From Sthenelais limicola (taxonomy: Eukaryota; Annelida; Polychaeta; Phyllodocida; Sigalionidae), in NCBI GenBank assembly GCA_942159475.1, contig OW804095.1, positions 146,114,314 through 146,178,313 of the forward strand: 64,000 nucleotides of DNA, read 5' to 3'. A program made the translations under genes and the position numbers. This document shows positions 1-11,156 of the stretch, piece by piece. Each line of letters opens with the position of its first letter. Position 1 is the stretch's first letter. The notes under the pieces are model-generated. The model had not been told where the DNA came from. It searched no databases and worked only from the letters and a program-made list of their open reading frames with translations.

Positions 1-175
1 GGAGGAGGAGAAGGGGAATGAGCGCATCCATACACTAGTATACGGCCTGGCGTGAAAACCAGCAATACAAACACGATATATACACTTAACTGGGGGCGGG
101 GGGGGGGGAGGGGGAGGGGGGCAGAATATGCAGCAATGACGAAGAGAGGTGGTGGTGGGGAGAAGTGGTGGGTAA

Positions 176-470
176 AGAAGAAGAGGAGGAGGAGGAGGAG
201 GAAAAGGAGGAGGAGGAGGAAGAAGAAGAGGAGGAATAGGAGGAGGAAGAAGAGGAGGAGGGGGGGAGGAGGAGGAGGAGGAGGAGGAGGAGGAGGAGGA
301 GGAGGAGGAGGAGGAGGAGGAGGAGGAGGAGGAGGAGGAGGAGGAGGAGGAGGAGGAGGAGGAGGAGGAGGAGGAGGAGGAGGAGGAGGAGGAGGAGGAG
401 GAGGAGGAGGAGGAGGAGGAGGAGGAGGAGGAGGAGGAGGAGGAGGAGGAGGAGGAGGAGGAGAGGAGGA
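176..470. repeat. (GGA)n microsatellite block
   Basis: Near-pure GGA trinucleotide tract of about 300 bp. The first 80 bp are interrupted by AAG and GAAT variants and the rest is uniform. It yields poly-Gly on one strand and poly-Leu on the other, neither a credible protein. It abuts a remnant of the right end of MITE family B. Confidence 0.97.
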
Positions 471-487
471 GCACATGCAAGTCCCCT
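471..487. mobile_element. MITE family B, right-end remnant
   Basis: GCACATGCAAGTCCCCT matches the right terminus of the B elements at 11500, 27336 and 63055. It is followed by AT, as at the other B junctions. No left terminus is seen; the GGA tract directly precedes it, so the body is lost or replaced. Confidence 0.6.
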
Positions 488-540
488 ATTGCAATGGATA
501 ACACAGGACATCATGGACTCCCAACTAAGGGGGGAAAAAA

Positions 541-829
541 AGGTGTGATTCCGATTTATCTGGCTGAAAACTAGGTAGGTGGGTGGTAACCTTTTTTTTT
601 TAAATTTTTTTTAAAAAACCACCTCCCAGGAACTGAAAAAAATGTCTATTTCATGACAATAGTTATTTTAAACAAGGGAAATGTGCTTTTTGACAGTTCT
701 GGGTTAGGCAAAATCCCCAAAAAGTAAGATATGATTTTTTAAAAATCAGGTATGGTAAAAATAAAGTTAGGTAGGGTAAGGTTTTTCTAGGTAGGGGGGG
801 GGGGGGGGGGGTAAATCGGAAACACACCT
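541..829. mobile_element. MITE family U, copy 1
   Basis: The imperfect inverted termini are AGGTGTGATTCCGATTTA on the left and TAAATCGGAAACACACCT on the right. The interior has TTTCATGACA and a GTAGGTGGGT motif near the left end, then a run of about 18 G before the right terminus. A diverged second copy lies at 45080-45319 with the same order of landmarks, including the G run. No clear TSD. Confidence 0.65.
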
Positions 830-1037
830 ATTATTTTGGGCCTACAGGTTTTAACATAATTCTAATATCTTTTGAAAAATACTAGCCATACCAGCCGCCA
901 GAAACATGCCCAGCAGAAATTACTACAAAAACAACTTTGGTGTCCTAGTCTATCCAGAAAATTATTACAACTTTTAATAATCAATTAACGACTACCAGTA
1001 CTCGAAACAGAAGCCCACAGAACAAACCTTGGGAGGA

Positions 1038-1218
1038 GTGAGTGAGTGAGATTGGTTGCTTTACGCCCTTATCAACACATTTAAGAGTGTTTTATCAAGG
1101 GCGGGAGAGCTGAGAGGGAGGCAGTTTATGATCATACCCAGGAAAAAGAGATAGATAAGAAGGGAGAGAGAGACAGAGAAAAGAGACAGAAAGGCACTTT
1201 ATGATCATACCCAGGACC
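1038..1218 (-). mobile_element. SINE family D, copy 1
   Basis: Sense is the minus strand, with a (ACTC)n tail at the low-coordinate end. It contains two copies of CCTGGGTATGATCATAAA separated by a pyrimidine-rich stretch, and the motif AAGGGCGTAAAGCAACCAAT before the tail. It is flanked by a perfect 13-bp duplication AACCTTGGGAGGA (1025-1037 and 1219-1231), as expected for target-primed retroposition. No tRNA-like head is visible. Confidence 0.8.
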
Positions 1219-1231
1219 AACCTTGGGAGGA

Positions 1232-2184
1232 TCTGCCTCTAAAAAGTCTGAAGAAATGATCACTTTAACGATTAGGAGCATTCATAGCCTCCTGGTTGAT
1301 AGCATTGCGTTTTACCTTAAACATATACCATGACCTCATCCAATCCGCTTCGATAATATATCGAGGGCCCCATCTTTTCAACACAGGTTTTTAATGTAGG
1401 CTTTTACTATGCAGCCATTAACTAAGCATAAATGGGGCCAGATGTGTATATATACATATGTAGCTGCATGTATAGGGTAGTGTATGTTTAGGGTATGTGT
1501 ATACAGGTGTGCATGCACCTTTTTGTCACCTGGCTACCACCACCACCACACCTACACACTAGACCCTCATCACACTAGGCTTTGATGTGCCGGAGCCAGC
1601 AGCCAGCAGCCAGGGAGGCAGCTAGCAGTCAGTGAGGGGTAGAGGCGAGGAGCCGTCAGAGGTGAAGGCGGCACGGCCTGGAATGTGCTGACTCAACATT
1701 TACCTCCAACCACTTCCACCACCACCACCACCTTCCTCGCTGGGGAGGATCCTCGCCAACACAGGAGAAGCACTGGAGCATGTTTTGGGGGTAAAATGAA
1801 ACAAAAGTAAGATGGAAAAGGGGAACATTGAAAGAATATATTGGCAAAACATTGAAAGAATATATTAGCAAAAACTTCATGAAGTTATGTCAAAATCATT
1901 GTTTCTTTTCTTGCAGGCAAAGTGATAAGACGTTTGCATAGCTGACATGTGTTTTTTTGTATTCATATTAAATGTGCTTGGCTTAAAATGAAATGAAAAA
2001 TAAATAAATAAAAGAACCCACCAGTATATAGTTATCTCGTTTGAGAAAAACACATTGCGTAAAACATTAAAGACATGTGGCAACATTCGCAAATTTAACC
2101 ATAGGACATTGCACCCGGTGTTGTGGTCGAATTTAAAGTATACTCATGCATACGGCGCTTGTAAACCGAACTAATCGCAAATTA
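1232..2184. other. unassigned stretch
   Basis: No gene or recognised element. Contains a short (CAC)n cluster near 1540 and 1720, and a 24-bp tandem pair of ACATTGAAAGAATATATT at 1826-1870. Confidence 0.5.
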
Positions 2185-2705
2185 TTGTTTTATTTGAAAG
2201 GCAATTGTTTATTTGAAAGGCAATTGTTTATTTGAAAGGCAATTGTTTATTTGAAAGGCAATTGTTTTATTTGAAAGGCAATTGTTTTATTTGAAAGGCA
2301 ATTGTTTATTTGAAAGGCAATTGTTTTATTTGAAAGGCAATTGTTTTATTTGAAAGGCAATTGTTTTATTTGAAAGGCAATTGTTTTATTTGAAAGGCAA
2401 TTGTTTATTTGAAAGGCAATTGTTTTATTTGAAAGGCAATTGTTTTATTTGAAAGGCAATTGTTTTATTTTAAATCAATTGTTTCATTTGAAAGGCAATT
2501 GTTTTATTTGAAAGGCAATTGTTTCATTTGAAAGGCAATTGTTTTATTTGAAAGGCAATTGTTTTATTTTAAATCAATTGTTTCATTTGAAAGGCAATCG
2601 TTTCATTTGAAAGGCAATTGTTTCATTTGAAAGGCAATTGTTTTATTTGAAAGGCAATTGTTTTATTTGAAAGGCAATTGTCTCATTTGAAAGGCAATTG
2701 TTTTG
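2185..2705. repeat. 20/21-bp minisatellite with CAATTG core
   Basis: About 25 head-to-tail copies of TTTATTTGAAAGGCAATTGT. Unit length alternates between 20 and 21 bp through one T. There are a few variants: TTTAAATCAATTG in two places, and TTTCATTT units in the second half. There are no non-repeat spacers, so this is not a CRISPR array. Confidence 0.97.
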
Positions 2706-3958
2706 TATGGCAGGGTTTCCTTCCAGTTGTTTACTCCTCCACATCAAGACGACCCCACGTTTGGCTGATACATTAGTATATATGTAGAGTGCACCCCAGG
2801 TACTGGCTTCTTCCTTCTCTCCTTATGCTCTAACCTTGAGTACACTAAACACTAATCTGACCATAAACATTCTCCTCACTCATACAAAGCCAACTTAACC
2901 CAGATTTACCTCAAAATAATAATTTCTATAAGAGTACCAAATTCCGGTAGAATCGGGATTGCAATATATAAATACTACTTTTGAAATTCCATTATTGCCA
3001 AATTTAAAATAAAAGAGTACCAACAAGTTAAAAACGAGAAGGCTGTTTATGGGGTTTCTGGCTTCTAGCTAATAGGGTGGCATGCTGCACAAGTCAATAC
3101 GCGCTGCTCTCTTGACATCATTTCATTTAATGGGGGATAGATTTAGGATATTATAAGAAGATTATGAGTTACAATGTGTTCACTATAGTTTATTTGGACA
3201 GGACATGATAGGCCTGAAATATGAATATTCTTTGTATGTAAGTCTTTTCATCTATTTTTTTGTCTCTCCTTGATCAGTAGTATGACGATGTTTATACCCA
3301 GGTGATGGTTCTTAAACTTGTTGCCTCTTTTATTATTTCTTTAATGATTAATCTGTTTTCTATGAATTGATCTTTTCTGTAAATCTTTACTTATATTTTT
3401 TATGTATCGAATCTATAATATTAACTATTCCCTCAGCTAAAACTGAGAATAGTGTATAAAAGCATAATGTCTCTGGCTGAATAAACACATTTAAAACAAA
3501 AACAAAATAAAGTGTTGCGTTTATCAAGAGTTACCCAGACTATGTACATTTCAGATAATTTAATTATTTTCGGGTATATCTAGGATTACTTTAGGCTATA
3601 GACAGTGATAATAATACATTTTTGAAGATAATAATGATCATCTAAATGAGACAATCAGTTAATGAGTGTGACTTACAAGGCGTGAATTCACCAGTATACG
3701 TAGGAATTGTAGGGAGAATCATCCACAAAAATCAATCAATTGTCATTGAAATCATTAAGCAATAATATTACGGGAAGAAGTATTGTATTTTTATATATTA
3801 AGGTGAAATACATTACTAACGAATATTCAACACAGAAGAGCAGAAGAATTGGACTGTAATCTAGATATTAGTCACTCAGAGATGAAGAATTTGTTGTCAA
3901 AAATCCGGTGTTGGGGAAAAAAGTATTTAGGGAAAGAATCCTCAAAAGCAACTCAAGA
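2706..3958. other. unassigned stretch with a possible retroelement 3' end
   Basis: No open frame of note. A CTCAG/CTGAG hairpin (about 3433-3448) sits some 30 bp before AATAAA (about 3480) and A-rich sequence on the plus strand, which resembles the 3' end of a degraded retroelement. A similar AATAAA context recurs near 9480. Assignment is uncertain. Confidence 0.3.
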
Positions 3959-3968
3959 AGAATATCGA

Positions 3969-4160
3969 CCTGGGTATGACCATAAAGTGCCTTTCTGTCT
4001 CTTTTCTCTGTCTCTCTGTCTCTCTCCCTTCTTCTCTATCTCTATTTCCTGGGTATGATCATAAACTGCCTCCCTTTCAGCTCTCCCACCCTTGATATAA
4101 CCATATTAAATGTTTTGATAAGGGCGTAAAGCAACCAATCCCACTCACTCAACTCAACTC
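3969..4160 (+). mobile_element. SINE family D, copy 2
   Basis: Plus-sense copy: CCTGGGTATGACCATAAAG, pyrimidine stretch, second CCTGGGTATGATC repeat, GGGCGTAAAGCAACCAAT, then a degenerate ACTC tail. A short duplication AAGAATAT flanks it (near 3959 and 4161). Confidence 0.75.
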
Positions 4161-4263
4161 AAGAATATGTAAGCCCATAGCACACACAAAGCTTTATTCC
4201 TGCTAACAACCTTTCCTCAAAGGAACAAGACAATGTTCATCTCCCTCATCGAAAGACCCTTAT

Positions 4264-4498
4264 GGGTCAGATTTTCAGAAAATGTACAATTGGCAGCTGT
4301 ACACATTTAGTAAAGTCTGCTAAGTTAGGCTGCAATTTGGTCGATACTAGGTAAATTCAAGAATAATCGGCATTGCATTGATTCAAGCAATCTATTTGGT
4401 CAGGATGAACTGTATTTTGAACTTGATTTTCGTCTGAAATTTGGGTTATTTGAGAAGATTGGCGAAGTTAAATTGTACATTTTCTGAAAATCTGACCC
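4264..4498 (+). mobile_element. MITE family A, copy 1 (subfamily I, reference description)
   Basis: Family A is about 235 bp with 28-bp inverted termini that start GGGTCAGATTTTCAGAAAAT and end with the reverse complement. No coding capacity. Plus orientation is defined here as CAATTGGCAGCTG next to the left terminus. Three interior types exist: I (GATTCTAGCAATCTGTTTGG), II (GATTTAAAGTATCAGTTCTG) and III (two copies only). This copy has a perfect 4-bp TSD, TTAT. The termini do not match a superfamily I can name with confidence. Known 4-bp-TSD groups include Sola1/2, Chapaev and Ginger. Confidence 0.95.
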
Positions 4499-4676
4499 TT
4501 ATAACATTGCTTTATTTCTGGATTTGTGATGTTTTATGATAAACCCGCAATAGCGGTTTTCAGGAGTGGACTCAAGATTGTACCATTACTCAATCCATCC
4601 ACTCATCCCATGGCAGGGTAGTTTACCTGTGAAAGAAAAATGAAATAATTTGAATTAGGATTGGTGTGGAGCACTA

Positions 4677-4911
4677 GGGTCAGATTTTCAGAAAATATAC
4701 AATTCAACTTCACCAATCCTCTCAAATAACCCAAATTTAAGACGCAAATAAAGATCAAAATACAGTTCAACATAACCAAACAGATTGCCAGAATCAATGC
4801 AATGCCGAATATACTCGAATTTACCTAGTATTGACCAAATTGCAGCCTAATTTAGCAGAATTTACTAAATGTGTACAGCTGCCAATTGTACATTTTCTGA
4901 AAATCTGACCC
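4677..4911 (-). mobile_element. MITE family A, copy 2 (I)
   Basis: Full length with TSD ACTA on both sides. It lies 178 bp from copy 1 in the opposite orientation, so the two could fold together. Confidence 0.95.
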
Positions 4912-4915
4912 ACTA

Positions 4916-6329
4916 ATCACTCCAGTAAAGCGGAAAGACTGCCAACCTGATCACACTAGGACGTAAGAGGGTGACATTATTCTAATTTATTTCATCATCC
5001 TTTTGCATCGATTTTCAAGAAAGAAACCGCACGAATAAGATAAGACGAAGATAAGAAAATAGAAAGCAACAATAAATGTGAATCTAGGATACGTATCTCT
5101 TGTGAATTACATTCAAGGGGTCTTCGTTTAACTCCCCAGAAAAACAAGCCAGTAAAGCATGTGTCATTTAATGATTTGTTTAAACACTAGTGTTATATTT
5201 ATGTATATGTACCAAACAGTTATGTTCCAAACGAAGCTTCATACCAACTCTATGTATGTGTTTGGATAGGATATAATACAATATGTAAGGCATTTTAGGG
5301 CCGAGAATTTCTGCTTCGTCTGATCGATTGCAGGCCACCTTGGGCCTTGATTGGCTAACGCCATGTCACGTGTCACGGTAAAAGCAACCTCATCCATTAG
5401 CCCAGATCCAGCTGGCATTAGTCCTCCACCAACGGTAATTAAGGAAACCACATCTGAAGACGTCATAACTAAGAAGTGAAAGAAATGACAGCAATGCTTC
5501 GTTCTAATAGGGCGCTTGCTCGTTATACAAAATAGTTCAAGATTTCAGACATACTATAAACTATATTGGAAATGATAATTCGTTCGCATTTTGTACTAAA
5601 ACCGTAACATTATACAATTCATTTCCCGTCACATCCTGTCATGTACTTGTGTTTAATATCATTTAAATAGATCAGATTAAGACTGGCAGACCCGGAGATA
5701 TATCTACAGTGAAATATGGCGAATGATAAGAAACTGCACATGTCAGGGACCAATGAAACCCCCTTATACACCAACTTACTTTGATGATATTTAAAGACAG
5801 GTGCGTCACATTTATATGACATTTCTCACATGTGAGTTTAGTGAAAATCCATTTCCTAATCATTTTCATTTCTTGACAAGATAGGGAATACAAAATACGT
5901 TCATGTCGTATATGTATGATAGGTATTCTGGAAGATAGAGGATAAATACATATCTTGTGGCATTTGGTCATAACCAATTGTTCTAACTTACCCAGTTTCC
6001 AAAGAGCTATGCAACGCATCCCTCCTATCTCTCTATATGAATTGTATTTTCACCCTTAATAACGAATACAATGACCAGAAAGGGCATCGACCTTCTGTAG
6101 TTACAAGTCTTAAGAGAGTCCACAAACTAACTATGAATCAAGAGTTACAATCTATACAAACTGCACTGCAGGGTACTGCGACAGCTGACCCCTATTTTCT
6201 AAGTGGAACGGTTTATTACCAAATAAATCCATGTCCTAAAAGTTCGGAATGAGCAGGAGATGTATACAATGCACCTGCTATACCAGATTGAGATAAAGTA
6301 CAAAAGTACTAGTACACAAGTAAAGAACC
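4916..6329. other. unassigned stretch
   Basis: Single-copy within this window. Only short open frames on both strands, none with a recognisable domain. Confidence 0.5.
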
Positions 6330-6333
6330 ATTT

Positions 6334-6568
6334 GGGTCAGATTTTCAGAAAATGTACAATTGGCAGCTGTACACATTTAGTCAATTCTGCTAAATTAGGC
6401 TGTAATTTGGTCAATACTAGGTAAATTCGAGTTTATTGGACATTGCATTGATTCTAGCAATCTGTCTGGTTAGATTGAACTGAGTTTTGAACCTTAATTT
6501 TGTCTGAAATTTGGGTTATTTGAGAGGATTGGTGAAGGTAAATTGTACATTTTCTGACAATCTGACCC
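6334..6568 (+). mobile_element. MITE family A, copy 3 (I)
   Basis: Full length with TSD ATTT on both sides. Confidence 0.95.
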
Positions 6569-6572
6569 ATTT

Positions 6573-7449
6573 GCAGGTGCCAGGAAAGGTTTTCTGCTTC
6601 AAGATGAAAAGCAACACCTTTCACTGGCAATATAAGAGTAGAAATACTTCCCATGCAGGTGTATTAATTTCATAGATATCATTTTTTTGCAATGCACACA
6701 AAAAACGTTTATCAGGTAACCTGCACAGTCCTCTACTCTCAATCAATCCATCCTAAAATCTCACTCAAAAAAACTTGACGTACCTCTTTCCCACCGATTT
6801 TCACCACCCTGTCAGTAACGTTGACACGCTATGCCAAACTGCCCTCTAGATTCTGACTGCCTGACAGATATCTATTTCTATTATTGTCTCATATATAATC
6901 ATGTTACTTCTCTCCCTTTCCATCTTCCTGCAAGGTATATTCTTCTAGATATTTCTTTTCACTTTTATATTTTTGTTTATCCTCTCAAAGTGTGGTCTGT
7001 TGGTAACAAGTTGTTGATATGAAACTCAGGACATGTCCGTTTAGATGACAGGATCGAGAATTGGAGCGAAGAAGTAAAAATTAAAGATGAAATTATGGAA
7101 ATGTAGTATTTACAAACACAGCCCACCAGAGAGGATCGTTTGATGGTAAGAAGACATTGATCTAGTTGGACGATGAAGGACTGACAGGGACCAGATTGTG
7201 TAATATATATCAAAGTTGCTCGGAAGTCCCTTCTATATTGGCATTGCAGAAGTATATTTCTTTACATATCCTGCACATCTATGGTCTATATCTGAATATT
7301 AAGAAAGCAGTGCTTTGGATTGTAACAATGCGTCACAGCAATGACTTTTCAGTGACAGAGCGAAACCGATTTGTAAGTGTTCAGTTTTTGTCAAGTTGTG
7401 TTGTTTCCTGAGGGCAAAGGTTCATCATCCCCAACTGTAGAATGCTTTT
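6573..7449. other. unassigned stretch
   Basis: No element or gene recognised. Short open frames only. Confidence 0.5.
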
Positions 7450-7683
7450 GGGTCAGATTTTCAGAAAATGTACAATTCGCCTTCACCTATCCTCTCAAAT
7501 AGCTCACAATTAAGACAAGAATGAGCTTCAAAATGCTGTTTAACATAACAGAACTGATACTTTAAATCAATGCGATACCAAATATACTCAGATATACCCA
7601 GTATTCTTCATTTTTCAGCCTTATTTGGGGACTTTCCTAAATATGTAGAGCTGCCAATTGTACATTTTCTGAAAATTTGACCC
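7450..7683 (-). mobile_element. MITE family A, copy 4 (II)
   Basis: Full length. The flanking tetramers TTTT and ATTT differ at one base, so the TSD is slightly decayed. Confidence 0.92.
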
Positions 7684-8121
7684 ATTTCATGCACACACGT
7701 ATCCCTACACGTATCTTAACGAGGTTAAACGTATTGTTCATGAAGATCCCATAATCAGGAAGTCAAATTACTGTATCAAAAGCGAGCCCTGTTAATGTTC
7801 CACTCATAGCATTAGCCATCAAGTGTTAAGTAATTCGCCATTCAAAGGCTCAGGTCTAGTCACAATTTGCTTACCCCTTAGTAACACATTTGTGCAGTGG
7901 AGCTTCATGCGACAAAACACCAATTCACGAATACAACTATATCTTTAACATTCTTATAAGACATACACTAATCTCATTATAGAAAGACTTTCAGAAACAG
8001 TAGAACTGGCAACAACAGAATAATCTGGATATGGTAATCATGACTTCACGATGTGTATATAATATACCGAGAGTGAAAGTCAATATAGGTGGTAGCCATG
8101 TTAGAATAAATCAGTTTCACA

Positions 8122-8725
8122 CAAATATCTATAAGCGATATATAAGCATTACGAAGGAGAGGTGGGTGTATGAGTATATGGTATATATATGAATATCTAT
8201 AAGCGATATATAAGCATTTAGAGGTGGGTGTATGAGTATATGGTATATACATGTATATGAATATCTATAAGCGATATATAAGCATTTAGAGGTGGGTGTA
8301 TGAGTATATGGTATATATATGAATATCTATAAGCGATATATAAGCATTACGCAGGAGAGGTGGGTGTATGAGTATATGGTATATATATAAATATCTATAA
8401 GCGATATATAAGCATTCAGATGGAGAGGTGGGTGTATGAGTATATGGTATATATATGAATATCTATAAGCGATATATAAGCATTACGCAGGAGAGGTGGG
8501 TGTATGAGTATATGGTATATATATAAATATCTATAAGCGATATATAAGCATTCAGATGGAGAGGTGGGTGTATGAGTATATGGTATATATATGAATATCT
8601 ATAAGCGATATATAAGCATTCAGAAGGAGAGGTGGGTGTATGAGTATATGGTATATATATGAATATCTATAAGCGATATATAAGCATTTAGAGGTGGGTG
8701 TATGAGTATATGGTATATATATGAG
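8122..8725. repeat. 62/68-bp minisatellite with dimer structure
   Basis: Nine units start near 8124, 8192, 8260, 8322, 8390, 8458, 8526, 8594 and 8662. Spacing is 68 bp except where a 6-bp deletion gives 62 bp. Each unit contains AATATCTATAAGCGATATAT and GAGGTGGGTGTATGAGTATA. Units 4-7 alternate two variants (ACGCAGGAG and CAGATGGAG), which gives a 136-bp higher-order repeat present twice. Confidence 0.95.
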
Positions 8726-9021
8726 CAAGTCAGACTAGATATATAAGTCTATGCTACAAGAGATGGACGAGGACCGTAACCACTTTCTTCTCATCTTGCT
8801 TCACCGTGATAGCACAGACATACACCGGCAGCTGTATCTATACAGCACACCATACACCTACACCTCATGTTGGGGCTCCTACACAAAATACGCTTTTTAC
8901 ACCATTTTATGTTTGCTTCCATGGTTTATTTGTCGAAATAAGATATTATTAACTGGTTGTGAAGTACCGACAAAACGACCAGCTCGCGGTGAGTTGCTTT
9001 CTTGTTTTATTTCATGAATCT

Positions 9022-9053
9022 CAACGTTTCGGTACAGTGTACCTTCATCAGGA
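9022..9053 (-). ncRNA. hammerhead-ribozyme-like core
   Basis: The minus strand reads CTGATGA, then a stem-loop with arms GGTAC/GTACC and a 3-nt loop, then GAAACG. That is the conserved hammerhead order: CUGAUGA, stem II, GAAA. Such motifs are known in Penelope-like retroelements and some other retroposons. The rest of the fold (stems I and III and the cleavage site) is not verified. No reverse transcriptase is visible nearby. Confidence 0.45.
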
Positions 9054-9065
9054 AGATATTATTAA

Positions 9066-9593
9066 CAAGATTCAGACAGAATCAATGCATCTACGAAATA
9101 CTCTTTTTACACCATTAGACCCTACCCACACACAGCCGATTTACCTCCCGATTGCCCCCCGATTTGGGTCTCCTGATGAGTCCTCTGATCTCATTTCAAA
9201 TCCTGGTTTATGTTTTTGAAATAACATAAACCAGGATTGGAAATGAAATCCTAGGATTCATCGGAAGACCCAAATCGGCAGGCAATCGGGAGGTAAATCG
9301 GCTGTGTGGGGGCAGGGTTTTATGTTCCCTTTGATTGTTTATTCTATATAAATGGATTTTGGATAAATATATAGACTTACATATATTATATATAGGCTAT
9401 AATTTGAACACTGATTTCGGAATATATCTAATAGCACGGCCTGAGAATATTGTAAATGTTGCAAAATATTCTGTTGCTGAATAAAAATCTTAAATACAAA
9501 TTAATACGATTATTAACCTTTCAATGCAAATTTTACTAACGCCAGATATTTTAAATGGAACAAGATTCAGACAGAATCAATGCATCTATGAAA
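9066..9593. repeat. direct repeats bracketing the O hairpin
   Basis: AACAAGATTCAGACAGAATC and the bases after it occur at about 9065-9099 and again at 9560-9594, with one C/T change near the end. They bracket about 460 bp that contain the O fold-back. Shorter duplicated words nearby are AGATATTATTAAC (8941, 9055) and CTTTTTACACCATT (8891, 9103). The block looks like a decayed composite element with terminal direct repeats. Confidence 0.55.
9119..9318. mobile_element. O: long fold-back hairpin
   Basis: Two arms of about 95 bp (9119-9214 and 9222-9318) are near-perfect reverse complements around a loop of only a few bases. The outer ends are CCCTACCCACACACAGCC and GGCTGTGTGGGGGCAGGG. The arms differ at a few sites (for example GATGAGTCC versus GGATTCATC). 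Confidence 0.85.
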
Positions 9594-9918
9594 TGGGGTT
9601 GAAAAGGAAAAGGCATGCTTTTGATAATTTTATATTCAAAGAGACAAGCTTCATTGGAAGTTTAAAAAATAATGTTCAATCGACAAAAATACCATAGCAT
9701 ATTACCACATACCCTGAATAAAATCCTGACATTTTATTTTCGATAATAAATAGTATTATTGAACAGTATTACTAGGGTAAGGTTGCAAGCCCAAACGAGG
9801 ACACCCACATATGTATTGTATTTTCGTATGTTTCTGAATATCTATTGACTAAGTTTTATTACGAATAATCTACATGCATGCATGTATGGGGTGGCTGTCA
9901 TAAAAACATTTTATACAA
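9319..9918. other. unassigned stretch
   Basis: AT-rich. An AATAAA on the plus strand lies near 9480 after a GAATATT/AATATTC hairpin. No gene seen. Confidence 0.4.
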
Positions 9919-10075
9919 GTGAGTGAGATTGGTTGCTTTACGCCCTCATCAACACTTTGAAGTGTTATATCAAGGGCGGGAGAGCTGAGAGGGAGGCAGT
10001 TTATGATCATACCCAGGAAATAAGAGATAGAGAAGAAGGGAGGGAGACAGAGAAAAGAGACAGAAAGGCACTTTA
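9919..10075 (-). mobile_element. SINE family D, copy 3 (5'-truncated)
   Basis: Minus-sense copy with a short ACTC tail. It stops inside the first GGGTATGATC-type repeat, so it lacks the sense 5' end. No clean TSD seen. Confidence 0.75.
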
Positions 10076-10470
10076 AGGGTAATATTAGAGTGCGTGGATC
10101 TATAGAAGGGAATGAGGTGGTTAGTAACAAACCTCTGCACCCAACATATCATCAAGCCATCCAGGCCATGCAGGTGAGATGGGGGACTGGGGGTGGGTGG
10201 GGCTCAAGACTGAAAACACATGAATTTTATCACATATCATCTCGCAAGTCACTTGTCTTGTCTAAGCAGTCACAATTTATAAAAGAAGCCTGCCTCTGCT
10301 GCTCCCCTACTCTTCCCCCAGCTTCTAATCTCCACCCCCCCCCACCCCCCCTCAATTTCCAACCACCTCCCAGACAACCTTTCTTGGTTTTTTCTTTCCC
10401 TTGCCGAACATCCCTCCATAGTTTACAAGCCAGTCTGGCGGAGTTGATGGTTGGTCTAGCTGCTACTGAT

Positions 10471-10705
10471 GGGTCAGATTTTCAGAAAATGTACAATTCG
10501 CCTCCACCAATCCTCTCAAATAACCCACATTTAAGACAAAAAGGAGCTCCAAAATGCAGTTTAACATAACAGAACTGATATTATAAATCAATGTGATACC
10601 AAATGTACTCAGATATACCCGGTATTCTTCATTTCTCAGCCTAATTTAGGAGAATTTGCTATATGTGTAGCGCAACCAATTGTACATTTTCTGAAAATCT
10701 GACCC
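10471..10705 (-). mobile_element. MITE family A, copy 5 (II)
   Basis: Full length. Flanking tetramers TGAT and ACAT do not match, so the TSD is lost or mutated. Confidence 0.93.
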
Positions 10706-10976
10706 ACATGCACATGTTATTTGTGATAATAAGTGTGTGTGCACTAGAGGGCTAATGGCTAGTCATCATAACTACCTTATAATAACTAAGCTTAAGATAA
10801 AATAAATGCCTGGTGTCATTTTGTTGGCTTAGTGATGAGGTTTTTTATATAGTACTCAGGCTGGGCAGGACATAAAATTCACTACCAGTCGACGCTTGGT
10901 CAAGGAACGCCGATAGTTAACATTTTGTAAACTAAGATAAACGGGGCTCATCAAAGTCGCTGACATGTGTCAAACC

Positions 10977-11072
10977 ACACTCTATTTGAGATCTACTTGG
11001 AGCGGTTCGCCGTAGGGTTACCATTGGGTCGCTTTGATGTTTACGCTAAGTAGGTCTCAAACAGAGTGTAGG
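10977..11072. mobile_element. Q: small fold-back element
   Basis: ACACTCTATTTGAGATCTAC at the left pairs with GTAGGTCTCAAACAGAGTGT at the right, giving arms of about 28 bp. A second, interleaved inverted pair (CATCAAAG near 10950, CTTTGATG near 11032) overlaps it. The outer TACACTCT-type terminus is shared with hairpin P. Confidence 0.6.
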
Positions 11073-11156
11073 ATGGGATGCAGGGCGACCCTGGGCAGGG
11101 AGGGTGGGGTGGGGGTAATGGTGTATGTGTGGGGGTGGGGGGGGGGGATGTCTAAT

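Noticed and set aside
52..514. 149-aa Gly/Arg-rich and 142-aa poly-Leu frames at the window start
   Set aside because: Both are translations of the (GGA)n tract on opposite strands, with no domain and no plausible gene structure.
2185..2705. CRISPR-like regular array
   Set aside because: Units are contiguous without unique spacers, and the DNA is eukaryotic. It is a minisatellite.
3960..4160. D repeats as DNA transposons
   Set aside because: No inverted termini; 13-bp TSDs and a simple-repeat tail fit a SINE better.
8122..8725. CRISPR-like array with 68-bp period
   Set aside because: The full period is repeated sequence with two variants, not repeat plus unique spacer.
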